64,000 nt of DNA, taken from contig NC_061514.1 of the NCBI RefSeq assembly GCF_022539505.1, positions 337,573,090 to 337,637,089 of the forward strand. The letters run 5' to 3'. Below, one piece after another: positions 11,640 to 22,712 of this stretch. This stretch comes from Lolium rigidum (lineage: Eukaryota > Streptophyta > Magnoliopsida > Poales > Poaceae). The notes beneath the pieces were generated by a model. The model made no database searches and had not been told where the DNA came from. It was given only the letters and a program-made list of their open reading frames with translations. Both the position numbers and the translations under genes were made by a program. Numbering within the stretch: the first letter of the stretch is position 1; every line of letters begins with the position of its first letter.

Positions 11640-14334
11640 TTATTTGGGTAGCGGAAGATTCTTACACTTGGAACATTGTATTTCCATGGTTTCTTTCTAA
11701 TCACATAGATGCACTTTTACTGATTACATTAGTGAATAGAATATGTGGCGAGGTAACAGTTTTCACTCCTGTAATAAGAATCCTTAACATTTAACATTTG
11801 TTCATACATCAGGATGAGGCTCCGGAAACAAGCATGTACGATAACAATTGGTATCTCTCGATCCTCTAGGTAATGCCTTTGTTTTCCTATTTTGAGTCAA
11901 CTGGTGTAAATTTCATTCTTTGTTGTTGTCTAAATTAATGCAATCATTATAAGAAAATAGGAGATCCTTTAGCGCAGACAGCTGCTTCCAGATCATGCCC
12001 TTTGTTTGGCTGCTTGAGGTGATCCCTTTCAGTCTGTCCTATTCCACTACTCGGTAAACATTTTTTATTTTGCTTAGCTTGCAACAAATAGATAGTTATT
12101 GGATTTAGCTATTAGAATACCATCTACTGTGACACGATGGGCTTTTGGTATCTCCAATTCACATTTGCACTGGAGTACTTGAGAAAATTGCGGACAAATT
12201 TAGAAAGAAAGTGTATATTTTCATGGTGTAGTGAAGGATGATTCTGAAAATCCGAGACAATGATTCTTTTCGTGCATAGTTTTATATATTTTCAGTGCAT
12301 TGAGAGATTTAATTCAGTATAGCAATTTCATGGTTTCTGTTGACTAGCTCTAAGAATTAAAACCACAAAGATTTGTCTTTGTTTGGTTAAGCTAGCCAAC
12401 TTCACTAAGTATGAGATTGCCAAGGGTATTTACGCTAATATAGTGTTGGATCTGTAGAGAAATTCAATAACTTTCTTGAAATAAAATCCATGTTTTGTAT
12501 TTTCCTTTGGTGAGCTTTACCAAACCAAAGCTGTAATGTTCTGAGATTCAGAGTTGCCATTATAATTGATAGGATGTGTCGTATTTTGGTACATATGGTT
12601 GCAACATGCCACGTGTTAGGTTCTTGACCTATTATCTTTGGTTCTCACGAGTTGGAATTTTCTCTGTCATGGAGCCTCATGTGATCAGGACGTCGAACAT
12701 TTTATTTTGTTAACCATGTCGGACTATTTGCGTAGATAAGCTATACTGCATCAATTTTATGCTTAATACACTTTGTGTGAACGTGAGGATTGCCTTCCAA
12801 TACACAGTCTACTTTATGCGACCATGCTCTGGAAGATGCAAACCACCTGCTCATGCAATAATGCCCTTTCTCAGGTGAGGTTCGGATCAGATTGCATCAA
12901 GCCCAATTGTTTGGAGCCTAAAAAACAGGACACATCCAGGAAACTATGGCGAGAAAGAAAGGCTATGAGTTTTGACTGTAAGACTGCAAATCTGCAACAA
13001 GTTTTACAGGTGACATTGCATGAATTTGCACCGTTTGAGGTTGCCAAAACAATAGTAGACAGGGGTGAGTAGTAGTCCGGATTTTGTTTTAGTGGGGGGT
13101 GTCTTGTAATCAGTCTTGTAACTGCTTTATGCCGAATTTAATGAAATGACAAGCAAGCTTTTTTGGTTGCCTCTTTAAATAAGTACTTTGGTTTACACTT
13201 ATCACGTGTGTGCCTTTTACTTCTCACGTCGTCTGATCAATTTCTGCTTCTTGCTAAGGTAGGTTACTATTTTGTCAAGGTTAGTCAAAACAATTATAAT
13301 TTTAATGTAATTGACCATGTTGCCAAGAAATTGGAACTATTGTATTTTTTGTTATCTCGAATCTTTGGAGAGATGAAAGAGAATGTATTTAAGCTGTTAG
13401 TATCTTCATATGATAAATTAATCTTTGACCTATTTCTCAGTTCTCAGTAGAGAGGCCGGGCTTTATAACTTAGTAATGTACTTCACGGTACAAGGGACCA
13501 ACTAGCTTTGTTTCTTCATAATCGTTAATACAAGCTAATTCTCTTAGGTGATCCTTTCTTAGATGTGCTGGCAAATCCTAAAGGATTTCAGTCAGTGAGG
13601 TTCCCGGAATTCTTGATGCATTAGATAAATCAAAGGAGACATAGTGCCACCAAAGGATGCATATATAATCCTAAAAAAAATATGCATATATGTAAATATG
13701 CAGGCAATTCAAAGCAGACACATAGCAGCATGTTTCATAAGTTATCAACATTCATTGGAAAATATAAATTACTCATATGTGTATTTGACATATATACTAA
13801 GAATCTCTATATTTTAATAGACATGGAATGATGATATATAGTGATCTTGGTATGCAAGTATGATCAGGCCACTTGTGGCCTGTGTGCATTTGTTCTTTGA
13901 TTCTTAGCGAGGATCCTGGTGTATTATTATTGAAGGAAATGACAGTACGTCAATTGTACTTATTGTATGTGGTGATGGCACGCTAAAAAAATATGATATT
14001 CATACACATTTATTTCTCTTTGCTATGAACAAATGGTTGGATGCAACAAATATTGCGCCTGTGTTATACATGTGTTAAATAGTTGCTTGAAAGTTTTTAT
14101 TTTCTTTCAAAAGAATTGCGTATATAGCCTTAAGGGCACTCAAAGACATACTGAATTCTTGGAAAACTAAACAGGCATCAGCCGAGTAAAACTTATGTTT
14201 TTATTTTCTTCAAAAAAGATAGCCTATATAAGTTTAAGGGCTCTCAAAGACCTACTGAATTCTTAGACAACTAAACAAACATCAACAGCATGTCTTGCAT
14301 TTGCCTGTGGGCTGGAACACACCAGATCATCTAG
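11640..14334. other. Low-copy spacer with an unidentified possible gene fragment
   Basis: This A+T-rich stretch has no transposon signature that I recognise. An open stretch at 12773-13072 (99 residues, plus strand) contains two GT sites in donor-like context (TCAG/GTGAGG near 12875 and ACAG/GTGACA near 13010), so short exons are possible. Its translation resembles no family I know. It may be a relic of a gene or chance. From 13450 to 14094 I see nothing definite. Confidence 0.4.
14095..14287 (+). repeat. Diverged two-copy tandem duplication
   Basis: An ~88-bp block starting TTTTATTTTCTT and ending in a CATCA-type sequence occurs twice, at about 14095-14183 and 14199-14287. The copies share CTGAATTCTT and differ by many point changes. 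Confidence 0.65.
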
Positions 14335-14462
14335 TTAAGATAAAAGGTGTGTGAGGAGTGAGGACCGGAGCTAAATCAGACGAAATATTGCGCCCACGTG
14401 ATTCGTACTCGGGACAGCCAAAAGACGCTAGTGCGCTCTAGCCACTGAGCTACTAGCTCATC
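14335..14462 (-). mobile_element. tRNA-derived SINE-like sequence
   Basis: On the minus strand the head reads like a tRNA 5' half with an A box (TAGCTCAGTGG, near 14450) and a degenerate B box (GAGTACGAATC, about 14400-14410). A non-tRNA body follows. It cannot fold as a full tRNA and lacks a normal acceptor stem, so it is a short interspersed element rather than a tRNA gene. It lies 325 bp upstream of the carboxylesterase TATA box. Confidence 0.55.
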
Positions 14463-14786
14463 CACATCGTCGAGAAAGAAGGAAGAGGGCTCCTATGATC
14501 ATATAGTTATGGAGCTTAAAGCGAGGACAACTAAATTCCAAGAGATCTAGTTTGTTCACGACAGCCGTTCGTCGAATGGCAACCCGCATGGTTTGGCAAA
14601 GGGTACGGTGTCTAGAGATTTATGGCGTCATGTGTAATAAGGAATTCCACCCGTGGGTATTTGTATGCACTATGATTTTATTTGAATAAAGTGGGCTGTG
14701 AGTTCTAAACAAAAAAATCTACCCAATCTTGTGACTAACCACCAATCAATTAGAGTGGAGTACCATCTGTTGCAAAGCCTTCCTCA

Positions 14787-14794
14787 TATATAAA
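14787..14794 (+). promoter_or_regulatory. TATA box of the first carboxylesterase gene
   Basis: TATATAAA lies 82-89 bp upstream of the chosen ATG (14876). Transcription would start near 14818-14825, which makes the upstream in-frame ATG at 14834 almost cap-proximal and favours 14876. Confidence 0.6.
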
Positions 14795-14875
14795 CGCGCC
14801 TACGCCCGATCGATCGATGTGCTACTTCAGTTCATGCTCCGCACTCAGCACTTAAACACGGGAGGAGAGAGCGAA

Positions 14876-15934
14876 ATGGAGGCCAAGACGAGGAGCCAAG
14901 AGACGGCCGCCGACGAGAGCACCCGGCCAGCGCCGCCGGCGCTGCCATGGTCGGCCCGGCTCCAGATCTTCGCGCTCAGCGCCGCCACCGACCTGGCGCA
15001 GCGCAGCAACGGCACCGTCAACCGCTTCCTCTTCAAGCTCGGCGACAGGCAGACGCCCGCGAGGCCGAGCCCGGACGCGCTCGGCATCCGCTCCAACGAC
15101 CTCACCGTCGACGCCACCCGGAACCTCTGGGCGCGCGTCTACTCCCCGGCTGCGGAGGCAGCCGGGGCGGGGCCTCTCCCCGTCGTCGTGTACTTCCACG
15201 GCGGCGGCTTGACGTTCCTCTCACCGTCGTCCTTGCCGGTGGACGGCATGTGCCGCCGCTTCTGCCACGAGCTGGGCGCCGTGGTCGTCTCCGTCAACTA
15301 CCGCCTCGCGCCCGAGCACCGCTACCCGGCCGCCTACGACGACTGCGAGGAGGTGCTCCGCTACCTCGGCGCCACGGGCCTGCCCGCCGACATCGCCGTC
15401 CCGGTCGACCTCTCCCGCTGCTTCCTCGCCGGGGACAGCGCCGGCGGCAACATCGTCCACCACGTGGCCCAGCGATGGACGTCATCCCCTCCCTCCAACA
15501 ACCCCGTCCGCCTCGCCGGTATCATCCTCCTGCAGGCGTACTTCGGCGGCGAGGAGCGCACCGAGGCGGAGCTGAGGCTGGAGGGCGTGGCGCCGCTGGT
15601 GAACATGCGCCGGTCGGACTGGTCGTGGAGGGCGTTCCTGCCGGAGGGTGCCGACCGGAACCACCCGGCGGCGCACGTGACGGGCGAGGCCGGCCCGGAG
15701 CCGGAGCTGCAGGAGGCGTTCCCGCCGGCCATGGTGGTCGTCGGCGGGCTCGACCCGCTGCAGGACTGGCAGCGCCGGTACGCCGCCATGCTGCTGCGGA
15801 AGGGGAAGACGGCGCGCCTGGTGGAGTTCCCCGGCGCGATCCACGCCTTCTACGCATTCCCCGAGCTCCCCGACGCCGTCAAGCTCGTGGAGGAAATCAA
15901 AGCCTTCATGGACAGCTACGCGTCCGCTCACTGA
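14876..15934 (+). CDS. Plant carboxylesterase (CXE), alpha/beta hydrolase-3 family, copy 1
   Basis: An intronless gene for 352 residues, related to the GID1-like plant carboxylesterases that hydrolyse small ester substrates in the cytosol. The oxyanion-hole HGGG is at 108-111. The nucleophile motif GDSAG is at 186-190 (Ser188), the acid is probably Asp293 in GGLDP, and the base is His323. All catalytic residues are present, so it should be an active esterase rather than a gibberellin receptor, where the His is replaced. In-frame starts also exist at 14834 (ATG) and, less plausibly, a GTG at 14819. I chose 14876 because of TATA spacing and because it gives an N-terminus like its paralog at 53469. 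The substrate is unknown. The coding sequence is very GC-rich, unlike its flanks, as is normal for grass single-exon genes. Confidence 0.9.
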   Translation: MEAKTRSQETAADESTRPAPPALPWSARLQIFALSAATDLAQRSNGTVNRFLFKLGDRQTPARPSPDALGIRSNDLTVDATRNLWARVYSPAAEAAGAGPLPVVVYFHGGGLTFLSPSSLPVDGMCRRFCHELGAVVVSVNYRLAPEHRYPAAYDDCEEVLRYLGATGLPADIAVPVDLSRCFLAGDSAGGNIVHHVAQRWTSSPPSNNPVRLAGIILLQAYFGGEERTEAELRLEGVAPLVNMRRSDWSWRAFLPEGADRNHPAAHVTGEAGPEPELQEAFPPAMVVVGGLDPLQDWQRRYAAMLLRKGKTARLVEFPGAIHAFYAFPELPDAVKLVEEIKAFMDSYASAH

Positions 15935-16508
15935 TTGCTCCGCTAGCTGCTTGAGACGATCTCGAACTCGCGCGCACGTCTACTAACTGTTTCGTCATAA
16001 ATGATCTGCATGTGCGCCGTTGTGCGAAGAAGATGATCTGAACGAACTTATGTGTTGTGAACTTACTGATGAATTGCATTTTGGTTCGATTTTTTCAACG
16101 TTGAGACGTGTGGATTGCGTGCGAGCTGCCGTCTGAACTTGTGGAGATCAGATGGAGAAGATGATCTGAACGTGTGACCATGCCTCCTTGCGCTCTCTCG
16201 AGTCTGAACAGAAGAAATTAAAGAATACAACTTGCATCTGCACCCATCTCTATACTTTTTGGAAGCTTTGCGTGTGATGTCTGAACGGAAAGCTCGAAAA
16301 CCAGAGTTTAGGCTGTTTGACCCATGACGTGAGATCTGAACTGAAAATTAAACAATGCAACGCGTGACCGTCGTGCGCCAGCCACCCACACCTCACCAAG
16401 ATGCGGCCACCAAGACGCGTGACCTCCCATCTTGCCAGAGTTTAAACACCACGAGTTTAACACATCTCAATATTTTTCATAAGACTCGACCGTCTGCTCT
16501 ATTTTTTG
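15935..16508. other. 3' flank of the carboxylesterase with short repeated motifs
   Basis: No gene. Variants of GATGATCTGAAC recur several times (for example near 16033, 16160 and 16330), and a GTGACC motif follows two of them, suggesting local duplication and decay. Confidence 0.4.
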
Positions 16509-16595
16509 AAGGTGTTCACAGAAGTAGGATATGCATATGTACGTTTACAGATATGAATGTATACGCGTATATATAAATGTATGTGTTTGTACATA
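16509..16595 (+). mobile_element. Diverged Au-type SINE tail
   Basis: The stretch from GAAGGTGTTCACAG to TGTGTTTGTAC follows, with many changes, the 3' end of the Triticeae Au SINE as I remember it (GGTGCTCATAGGGGTAGGGT, then GTGTATATGAGCGT). It is only a fragment, with no tRNA head. Confidence 0.45.
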
Positions 16596-16863
16596 AAGAA
16601 GATAAGATGTGGTTATCTCATCTCGCAGGATTCTGAGCCGATTCGTCGGGTGAGAAAGAAACAGCATGAAGTGGCACTTCTTTTAGCTGGGCCGGTTAGA
16701 CGTACATGCAAAGTGCTTAGAAAAAAAATTAAGAGTAATCTTTTAGTTACACACAAGTAATTATTTATACTTCACTAAATACTTAACGAGTGATTATTTA
16801 TGTAGCCTCCTGCCATTGGCAGACGACTAATTAATTGGGAGCACATGAGCCGAGGAGGAAAGA

Positions 16864-17216
16864 GTTTTTTTTAGGGCTAGTGACTCATTTTGTTACTCAA
16901 TCATAAAGGGTACAATAGAAGTAGCTAGGGGGTTAGGAGCCACAAGCGGTAGCCGTGATCAACAGAGATATATAACTACGAGCTAAGTTATGAGCATGTG
17001 TATTTGATCTCCTAATTTCATGTGTAGGCTGCACCTTGTCAAAATTAGCCTGGCGATGCTTGATTTCACGTAGAACCAAATAAAAGCTGCACATGGATGG
17101 ACTATGAATTGAATTGATCACTTGCAGGCAATTAGAGGCAACAAGAATTCTCCGAATCTGCAGATCTTCCGCTAGTGATAGGGCTTCTCTGCAAGCAATA
17201 GCTTCGAGAATTGCCT
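16864..17216 (-). mobile_element. LINE 3' end fragment with RNase H-like coding sequence
   Basis: Minus-strand translation gives an RNase H-like segment typical of plant non-LTR elements: EALSLAEDL, then VASNCLQVINSIH, ending with AHNLARSY before a stop at 16933-16935. Asn stands where the family has a catalytic Asp (usually SDC), so it is dead. A short 3' UTR ends in an A-run (T-run on plus, 16864-16871), marking the poly(A) end of a 5'-truncated insertion. Confidence 0.65.
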
Positions 17217-17279
17217 ATAAACAAGGGTTTACTATGTGTACCAACAATCTATGCTAAGAAAGATAAGTAACAAGGTGAC

Positions 17280-17400
17280 GACGATGTATCCTGAAGTTCA
17301 CACCTTGCGGGTGCTACTCTCCGATGCTATGCAAGAAATAAACGAGGCACCCAAAGACGGTGATGTATCCTGAAGTTCACACCCTTGCGGGTGCTACTCT
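17280..17400 (+). repeat. Direct duplication of a ~41-bp block
   Basis: GATGTATCCTGAAGTTCACA and the next ~20 bases (to GGTGCTACTCT) occur at about 17280-17320 and again at 17358-17400, differing by one inserted C. Confidence 0.75.
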
Positions 17401-18768
17401 TCGTTAGAGCGGTGTGGAGGCACAAGGCACTCCAAATGCCACGATGATGCACCGTCTTCTCCTCGATCATTCCCACAAAAAGGGAAATAATCGATCCAAT
17501 AAGGGACCCTTGAGGGTGGTCATCGAACCTGTACAAGCTTGGAGCGATCTTCCAAGCAACAAATTTGAGGCAAACTCCACAACAATCGAAGACTCTCAAG
17601 CACACCGCCACAAAGGCTAAAACACCACGAATGCTACAAGACCACAAAGGCTACAACGCCACAATAGGCTACAAGGTCGCAAAGGCTACAACAACGTCTA
17701 GGGTTCCATGAACCCAAGAGGAAACACCCACGAACTCTCACGAGACCGAATCTCTGTAGAGAACTCAAACTGATGCACCTAATGCAATGACAAGAACACC
17801 ACTAATATGTCCAAGTAATTCACTCCTAAACTCCAATAGGGCTATTAAAATTACCGGGGGGAATAAGAGATGGAGAACAAAGAGGAGAAACACCAAATTT
17901 CTCCAAGATCTAGAACTAGTGAGTTCCCCTCACAAATAGAGGGATTTTATTGGTGAAGTAGTACATCTAGATCCCCCTCTCTTTTCCTACAAAAAGATTC
18001 AAGAAATATTGGAGGAATCAAGACGTAGAGGAAGCTATTTAAGGTCAGCAATGGAGAAGAGAGAATGGAAAAGGAAAAGCTCCGTGGAAAAGAGGAAGAA
18101 GAAATGTATAAATAGGATGCACAAAAATATGTCCATTGGGACAAAAAATGGTCAGATCCGCGACCCTATTGGTACCACCTTTTGTTGTACTATCACTCGT
18201 GTAAACACAACAACAGAAAAAAAAAAGAAAAAAAAAGACAGAGAAAAAGGGAATGGGAGCTAGGCTGGCCAGATTGCGGCGCGCGAGAGAGCAAGCATGC
18301 TGAGGAGGCGAGGCAGCGGCGCAGCGCGCACGGGCGGGCCATTCCTATTTGACGCTTACATCGTCAAGTAGCGGCCGAACGCACTAATGGGCCTGGCCCA
18401 TGTTTGCAGTTCCTTTTCGCTTCATTGACGGTCTGTTGCATGATTCATTTCCAAAAGATACAAAGACATGTTGGATTCATTTTCCGTAAGGAAACACGCG
18501 ACCCTCGTTTCCATCCTCTATTGCGATCCTCTTAATTTTCTTTTCATGTTTTTTCTTTATTTAAGTTTCTTATGTTTTATAGATATTTTATTATTATTAT
18601 TTGTCTTGCTCTTTTCACTTTAAAATATTATATTTCCCTTGTATTTTTACCCTTTTCCTTGTTCTTCTTTTACCTTTTAAACTTTTCACTTCTTTCATTT
18701 TCCGTTATTTTAGTTTTTTCTTTTTTTCACATTTTCTCGTTCATTTTTATTTTTGTCTCTTCTTAAAA
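17401..18768. other. Unclassified repeat-like spacer
   Basis: No coding family is recognised. The part at 17600-17700 has three near-copies of a GGCTACAA phrase. An A-rich run lies at 18215-18245, followed by a short GC-rich patch and a T-rich stretch (18540-18770). This resembles dispersed Triticeae repeats, but I cannot name one. Confidence 0.4.
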
Positions 18769-19665
18769 ATAACACAGATATTTTTATTGTACAATACGGG
18801 AACAACTATTTTGCACCATGTCAACAATTTTCTGAACTCCTGGTATTAGTAAAATATGTGAAAAAATTTATTCCTCTATTTAAAATTTTAGTTTGAGCTT
18901 CTGAACATTTTTTATGGACCGAACAATTATTTATTGTACCGTATGTGAACATTTATTTTGCACCGTGTGAACAATTTATTTTAACTGTCTGAACATATTT
19001 TGCACAAATATTTTTTAAACTATGTGAACATTTGTTTTCTTCCATTACGGATTTTGTTTTGAACCCGTGAACAATTTGGATGGTTTGAAAAATTATTTAT
19101 ATTGTACAATATGCGAACTACTATTTTTGCATTGCATGAAAATTTTAGTATGAATGGTCCGAACATATTTTGAACTAATCAAACTATGTGAACATTTTTC
19201 TTCCTCTATTCTGAATATTTGTTTTGAAATCATGAACATTTTTTATGAACGAACAATTATTTATTGTATAGTACGCAAATTAGTATTTTGCACCGTATGA
19301 GTAATTTATTTTGTACTGTCTAGACATATTTTGAACTAATATTTTAAAACTCTGTGAACAATTTTCTTGTCTATTACAATTTTTTAAACTTGTGTAACAA
19401 TTTTTTATGAACCATTTGATTTTTTTTTTGGACTGAGGAATATTTTTTAACCGTGTGAACATTTGTTTGAACGCATGAACACTTATTTTTGAATAGTACG
19501 ATTTTGTTAACCATGTTAACGTTTTTTTAACTATATCAACATTTTTCTATCAACTATGAATACTAAAATTAAAAGCCAATTGAAATTGACACCGTGAACA
19601 ACATTTTCTATTGAAGTGAAAAAATAAACATCATGAACAATTTTTTTATTGGTTCCACTTCTTAA
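18769..19665. repeat. A+T-rich field of degenerate GTGAACATTTT motifs
   Basis: Variants of (G)TGAACAWTTT occur more than fifteen times at irregular spacing, interleaved with TTTGCACCGT and TTTATTGTAC motifs. No ORF. It looks like a strongly diverged tandem or amplified repeat. Confidence 0.6.
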
Positions 19666-19714
19666 TCTAATGTCTACAGTTTTATCGAGTATTAAGTACT
19701 AACGAACAGTCAAG

Positions 19715-19940
19715 CTAGGTCTGCATGCGATGTAGATGCTTACAAACGTGCACGTATATTCACCCTTATGAACGGATGCACGCACACCCTACCCCTGTGA
19801 GCATCTTCGAGAGACTGATCCGGCAAAGCTTGAGGTTGACGAAGTCACCACATACGCTCCGTTGTTCACGAGCACGTCACCTACCACTTAAAGAATAGCG
19901 ATGTTAAATCCTAGAATAATGCAAGTAAATGCGAACAATC
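19715..19940 (-). mobile_element. Au-type SINE body and tail, head displaced to 42540-42612
   Basis: On the minus strand this follows the Au SINE body: GACTTCGTCAACCTCAAGC, then the CACAGGGGTAGGGTGTGCGT block and tail. The 5' tRNA-like head is missing here, but a matching head in the same orientation lies just beyond element E. Confidence 0.6.
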
Positions 19941-20247
19941 ATAATATATTAAGCTAGCAAACAATCTCATTAAAAATCTTCCAGTACCCTTAGATATCCT
20001 GGTAAGCTAAAGAGTACATCTGAAAATTGTTGCTCCAAAAATCACACCATCCTTACATCGTTTAAGAGAGTTTGCAGAATAAAAGTACGGGGGCTCATCG
20101 ATCAATTACAAGAAAACTTTATTAGAAAAACAAACTCTAGCTAAGTTATGAGCAACTTCACTGGCTTCTCTTGAGCAATCCTTGAACTTGACACATCCTA
20201 CAAGCGCCACCAGGTCGACACAATCTGCAAAAATAGCGGAGACCTCT
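19941..20247 (-). mobile_element. LINE relic, 3' part (split by element E)
   Basis: Minus-strand coding at 20106-20242 reads VSAIFADCVD, then FKDCSREASEVAHNLAR, the C-terminal half of a LINE RNase H domain. It ends in a stop at 20106, followed by a 3' UTR with AATAAAG. The N-terminal half is at 42434-42539. The last five bases, CCTCT (20243-20247), are the left copy of element E's target duplication. Confidence 0.65.
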
Positions 20248-20807
20248 TGTTGTGGGTATACTTCATGGGTGTACCATCGACAGTGCCTAGATCCGGCAAG
20301 TCCGGGTGGCCCACAGATGGTGATGAGGCGTGTGGCCCATCGGGTGGCCCAGTTGCTGTTGATCTTGACGGAAGATGTCCGGCCCAGGAGCAGGGAGCCG
20401 GATCCGACCGACCTCGAGGAGAAACCCGGATCCACGGAGGCCCATTAAGGGACCCGGATCCGGTACGACATAGATGGAAGGGCGGATCCTTGACGTACAC
20501 GGCAAGACATTGTACCGTAGTTAAGCTATCTGTAATCCGGCTAGGACTCTCCATGTAAACCCTAGATCCGTGCGCCTTTATAAGCCGGATCCCGGGAGCC
20601 CTAGAGGCACAACCACAACTCATTGTAACAACGCGAAAGCGCCCGGATAATTCCGGACAAGCAGCGGTAGGCCCCGTCATCGTGCGGGTGTTCCGAAGCT
20701 GGGTAACTCGCGTACCACCGTCCCGTGTGCACTCCGCCCTATGGCCCTACTTCTTCTCCCCCTCGTGAGGATCCCTCCTCCGGGGTACCGTCGATTAGGC
20801 AACGACA
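20248..20807 (+). repeat. 5' LTR of element E
   Basis: 560 bp, TG...CA boundaries, directly followed by the primer-binding site. A TTTATAAG box lies near 20577. Confidence 0.92.
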
Positions 20808-20809
20808 GT

Positions 20810-20827
20810 TGGCGCCCACCGTGGGGC
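20810..20827 (+). other. Primer-binding site, tRNA-Lys type
   Basis: TGGCGCCCACCGTGGGGC is an exact complement of the 3' end of plant tRNA-Lys (CTT) including CCA. It starts two bases after the LTR. The primer differs from the tRNA-Asp used by the other gypsy elements here. Confidence 0.8.
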
Positions 20828-20865
20828 CTGTGGCGTCTGGAGGCCGGAACCGGGAGGGTTCCGCC

Positions 20866-22712
20866 ATGGGAAGCTACGACGACACCATCGCTGTGGGGGC
20901 GCGTCCTCTACGCCGGAAATCTGCCGATCGTCCCTCCGGATGAGTGCTGGATTCCGGCTAAGACAAACCCTGTCAAGCTCTCCATCGTCCCAATTGGCGG
21001 CATACACATCTTCATCGGGGAAACCGTCGATTCCGACGGAAACCCGCTGGTAAGTAACGCAGACGCGACCGCCGCGGAGCTGGACGCTGTCGCAAAGATC
21101 CAATCTGAGACGCGGGAGCTTCCCAAGGAAGATTCCGCCTTGGATCCGGAAATTTCAAAGCCCACCCAATCCGCCCCGAGCGAGGAAACAACGGTGGAAG
21201 ACCAATGCAGATCCGCCTGGGTCTCCCAGGTGTTAGAAAAGCAGAGGTGCCACTTCGTACACTTCTTGGCCCACACCGCCGGAACCGCCCCTCAAGAAGA
21301 CGGAGCTGGTCCTGAGCAGGTAGAGGCACCGGAAAACGACGCGGATCCGGATCAGGCTGAGCTTGTCGGAGAAAGCGGAACTCCGGTTGAAGAGTCGATT
21401 TTGGGCAATCTGAGCCCAATTTCCGGAGACACCCCCTCCATGGACACTGACGAGTTTAACCGCAAGCTAGGGGAGTACGGTTTCGGTGATCAGCCTGAAG
21501 TTGACTCCGCCCAGCCTAAGCAGGTTCTCGCAACGGTAGCAGCGCAGGGACAAACTGGATCAGAAGAGGCAACCAACCAATCTGACCCTCAGCCATCCCA
21601 CCAAGGATCTCCAAGGTCTCAGGAGCGACCCCGCAGAGATTCTTCCTCGGAGGAGCTCCTGACAGCTGAAGAGATGGTTGCGCGAGCAGTTCTTAACAAA
21701 CCTATAACCCCGGGCGACGCCGCAGATCTGGAGGCCCTAGAGACCACTAGAAAGGAAATGATGGCCACAGCCAAGAAGCTCGCCGATACCGAAGCCGCGT
21801 TAAGGGAAGAAAGGGCAGAAGCTGCAGGTTTGGCGGACCACTTCGACAGACAGGACCGCGAAATTACTGCCACACTCGAGCAGGTCAAGAGCATGGCAAA
21901 AGAGTGGGAAGTAAAGATGACCTATGCGCAGGCGGAGGCTGATCGGATTGTTAGAGAAGCAATTCCGCCTCGCAGAATCAACTTCACCACGCCTGCAGAT
22001 CAGCGGCCGCTCGAAACCCCAAAGGACAACATGCTAAAAGCTGCGGAGCTGTTGAAGAAGAAGGACGAAGAGGTTGATATCAACTACCTTCGCACACTTG
22101 TTGCTTCAGCAATGCAGCAGCAAAGCAAGGCGGATACTTCGCGCAGGTTGGAATCCAATCCGGATAACTGTGTATCTACCGCGCAGAAGGACGCCCGCGC
22201 TGATCGGCGACCCGATGATGAATCACACACCGGATCCTCGGAGCGCAGAAGGAAAGCCGGGGAACACCCAAATCCGATCCCCGTACCATCAAAGACGCCA
22301 CCGTCAGATCCAAGAAAGGGAAAGGATGCAATGTACTCTGGACGGGACAAGTACCGCAACCCCTCTCCTCCGCCCAACGGTTACCCGCGACCCCCTCGCC
22401 GCCGTAGTCCAGCCGGAAACACCAGGCCCCCAGGGCATGGTGGGATTGTTATCCGCGACAACGTGCTGCCAAGAAACAGAAACAGGGAGCGCTCGCCGGA
22501 ACCACGCCGGAACCAGAACAATGTTCGTGAACCCGAGCCCAGGAGGAGTCGGAATGAGGAGCGTGACCCAGAGCCTCGCCGGAGCCGCGACCCGGAGCCT
22601 CGCCGGAATGACCAGGGCAGCCAGCGCCATGGCGAAGGCAGCCACAGGAGCCGGAGCCAGCACCGGGAAGGTCGAGGAGAATCAGATGGCGGAAGCAAGA
22701 AATCAAACCGAC
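20866..22712 (+). pseudogene. Gag-like ORF of element E, cut off by an inserted LTR
   Basis: Translation from ATG 20866 starts MGSYDDTIAVG and needs a frame change near 20895 to join the long frame that runs to 22712. That frame has a conserved N-terminal block (LYAGNLPIVPPDE), a low-complexity acidic middle, a predicted coiled coil (about 21660-21960), and a basic tail with repeated PEPRRSR units (22480-22620). The Retrotrans_gag capsid domain, which normally follows in this type, is absent because the frame is interrupted by an LTR at 22713. It is GC-rich, unlike the A+T-rich gag of the Sabrina-like element. Confidence 0.7.

Noticed and set aside
14396..14462. tRNA gene on the minus strand
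   Set aside because: A- and B-box-like strings exist, but there is no acceptor stem and the T arm is degenerate; it fits a SINE head. The same applies to 42540-42612.
14819..14875. Longer N-terminus for the first carboxylesterase
   Set aside because: The upstream start at 14819 is GTG, and the ATG at 14834 sits almost at the predicted transcription start. The paralog has no matching extension.
14845..15954. Long overlapping GC-rich ORFs on both strands over the first carboxylesterase
   Set aside because: They are frame shadows of the GC-rich gene; only the +14876 frame has hydrolase motifs.
20243..20690. Host gene exons on the minus strand around 20106-20680
   Set aside because: The apparent ORFs run from the LTR of element E into a LINE RNase H relic; the fusion is created by the insertion.
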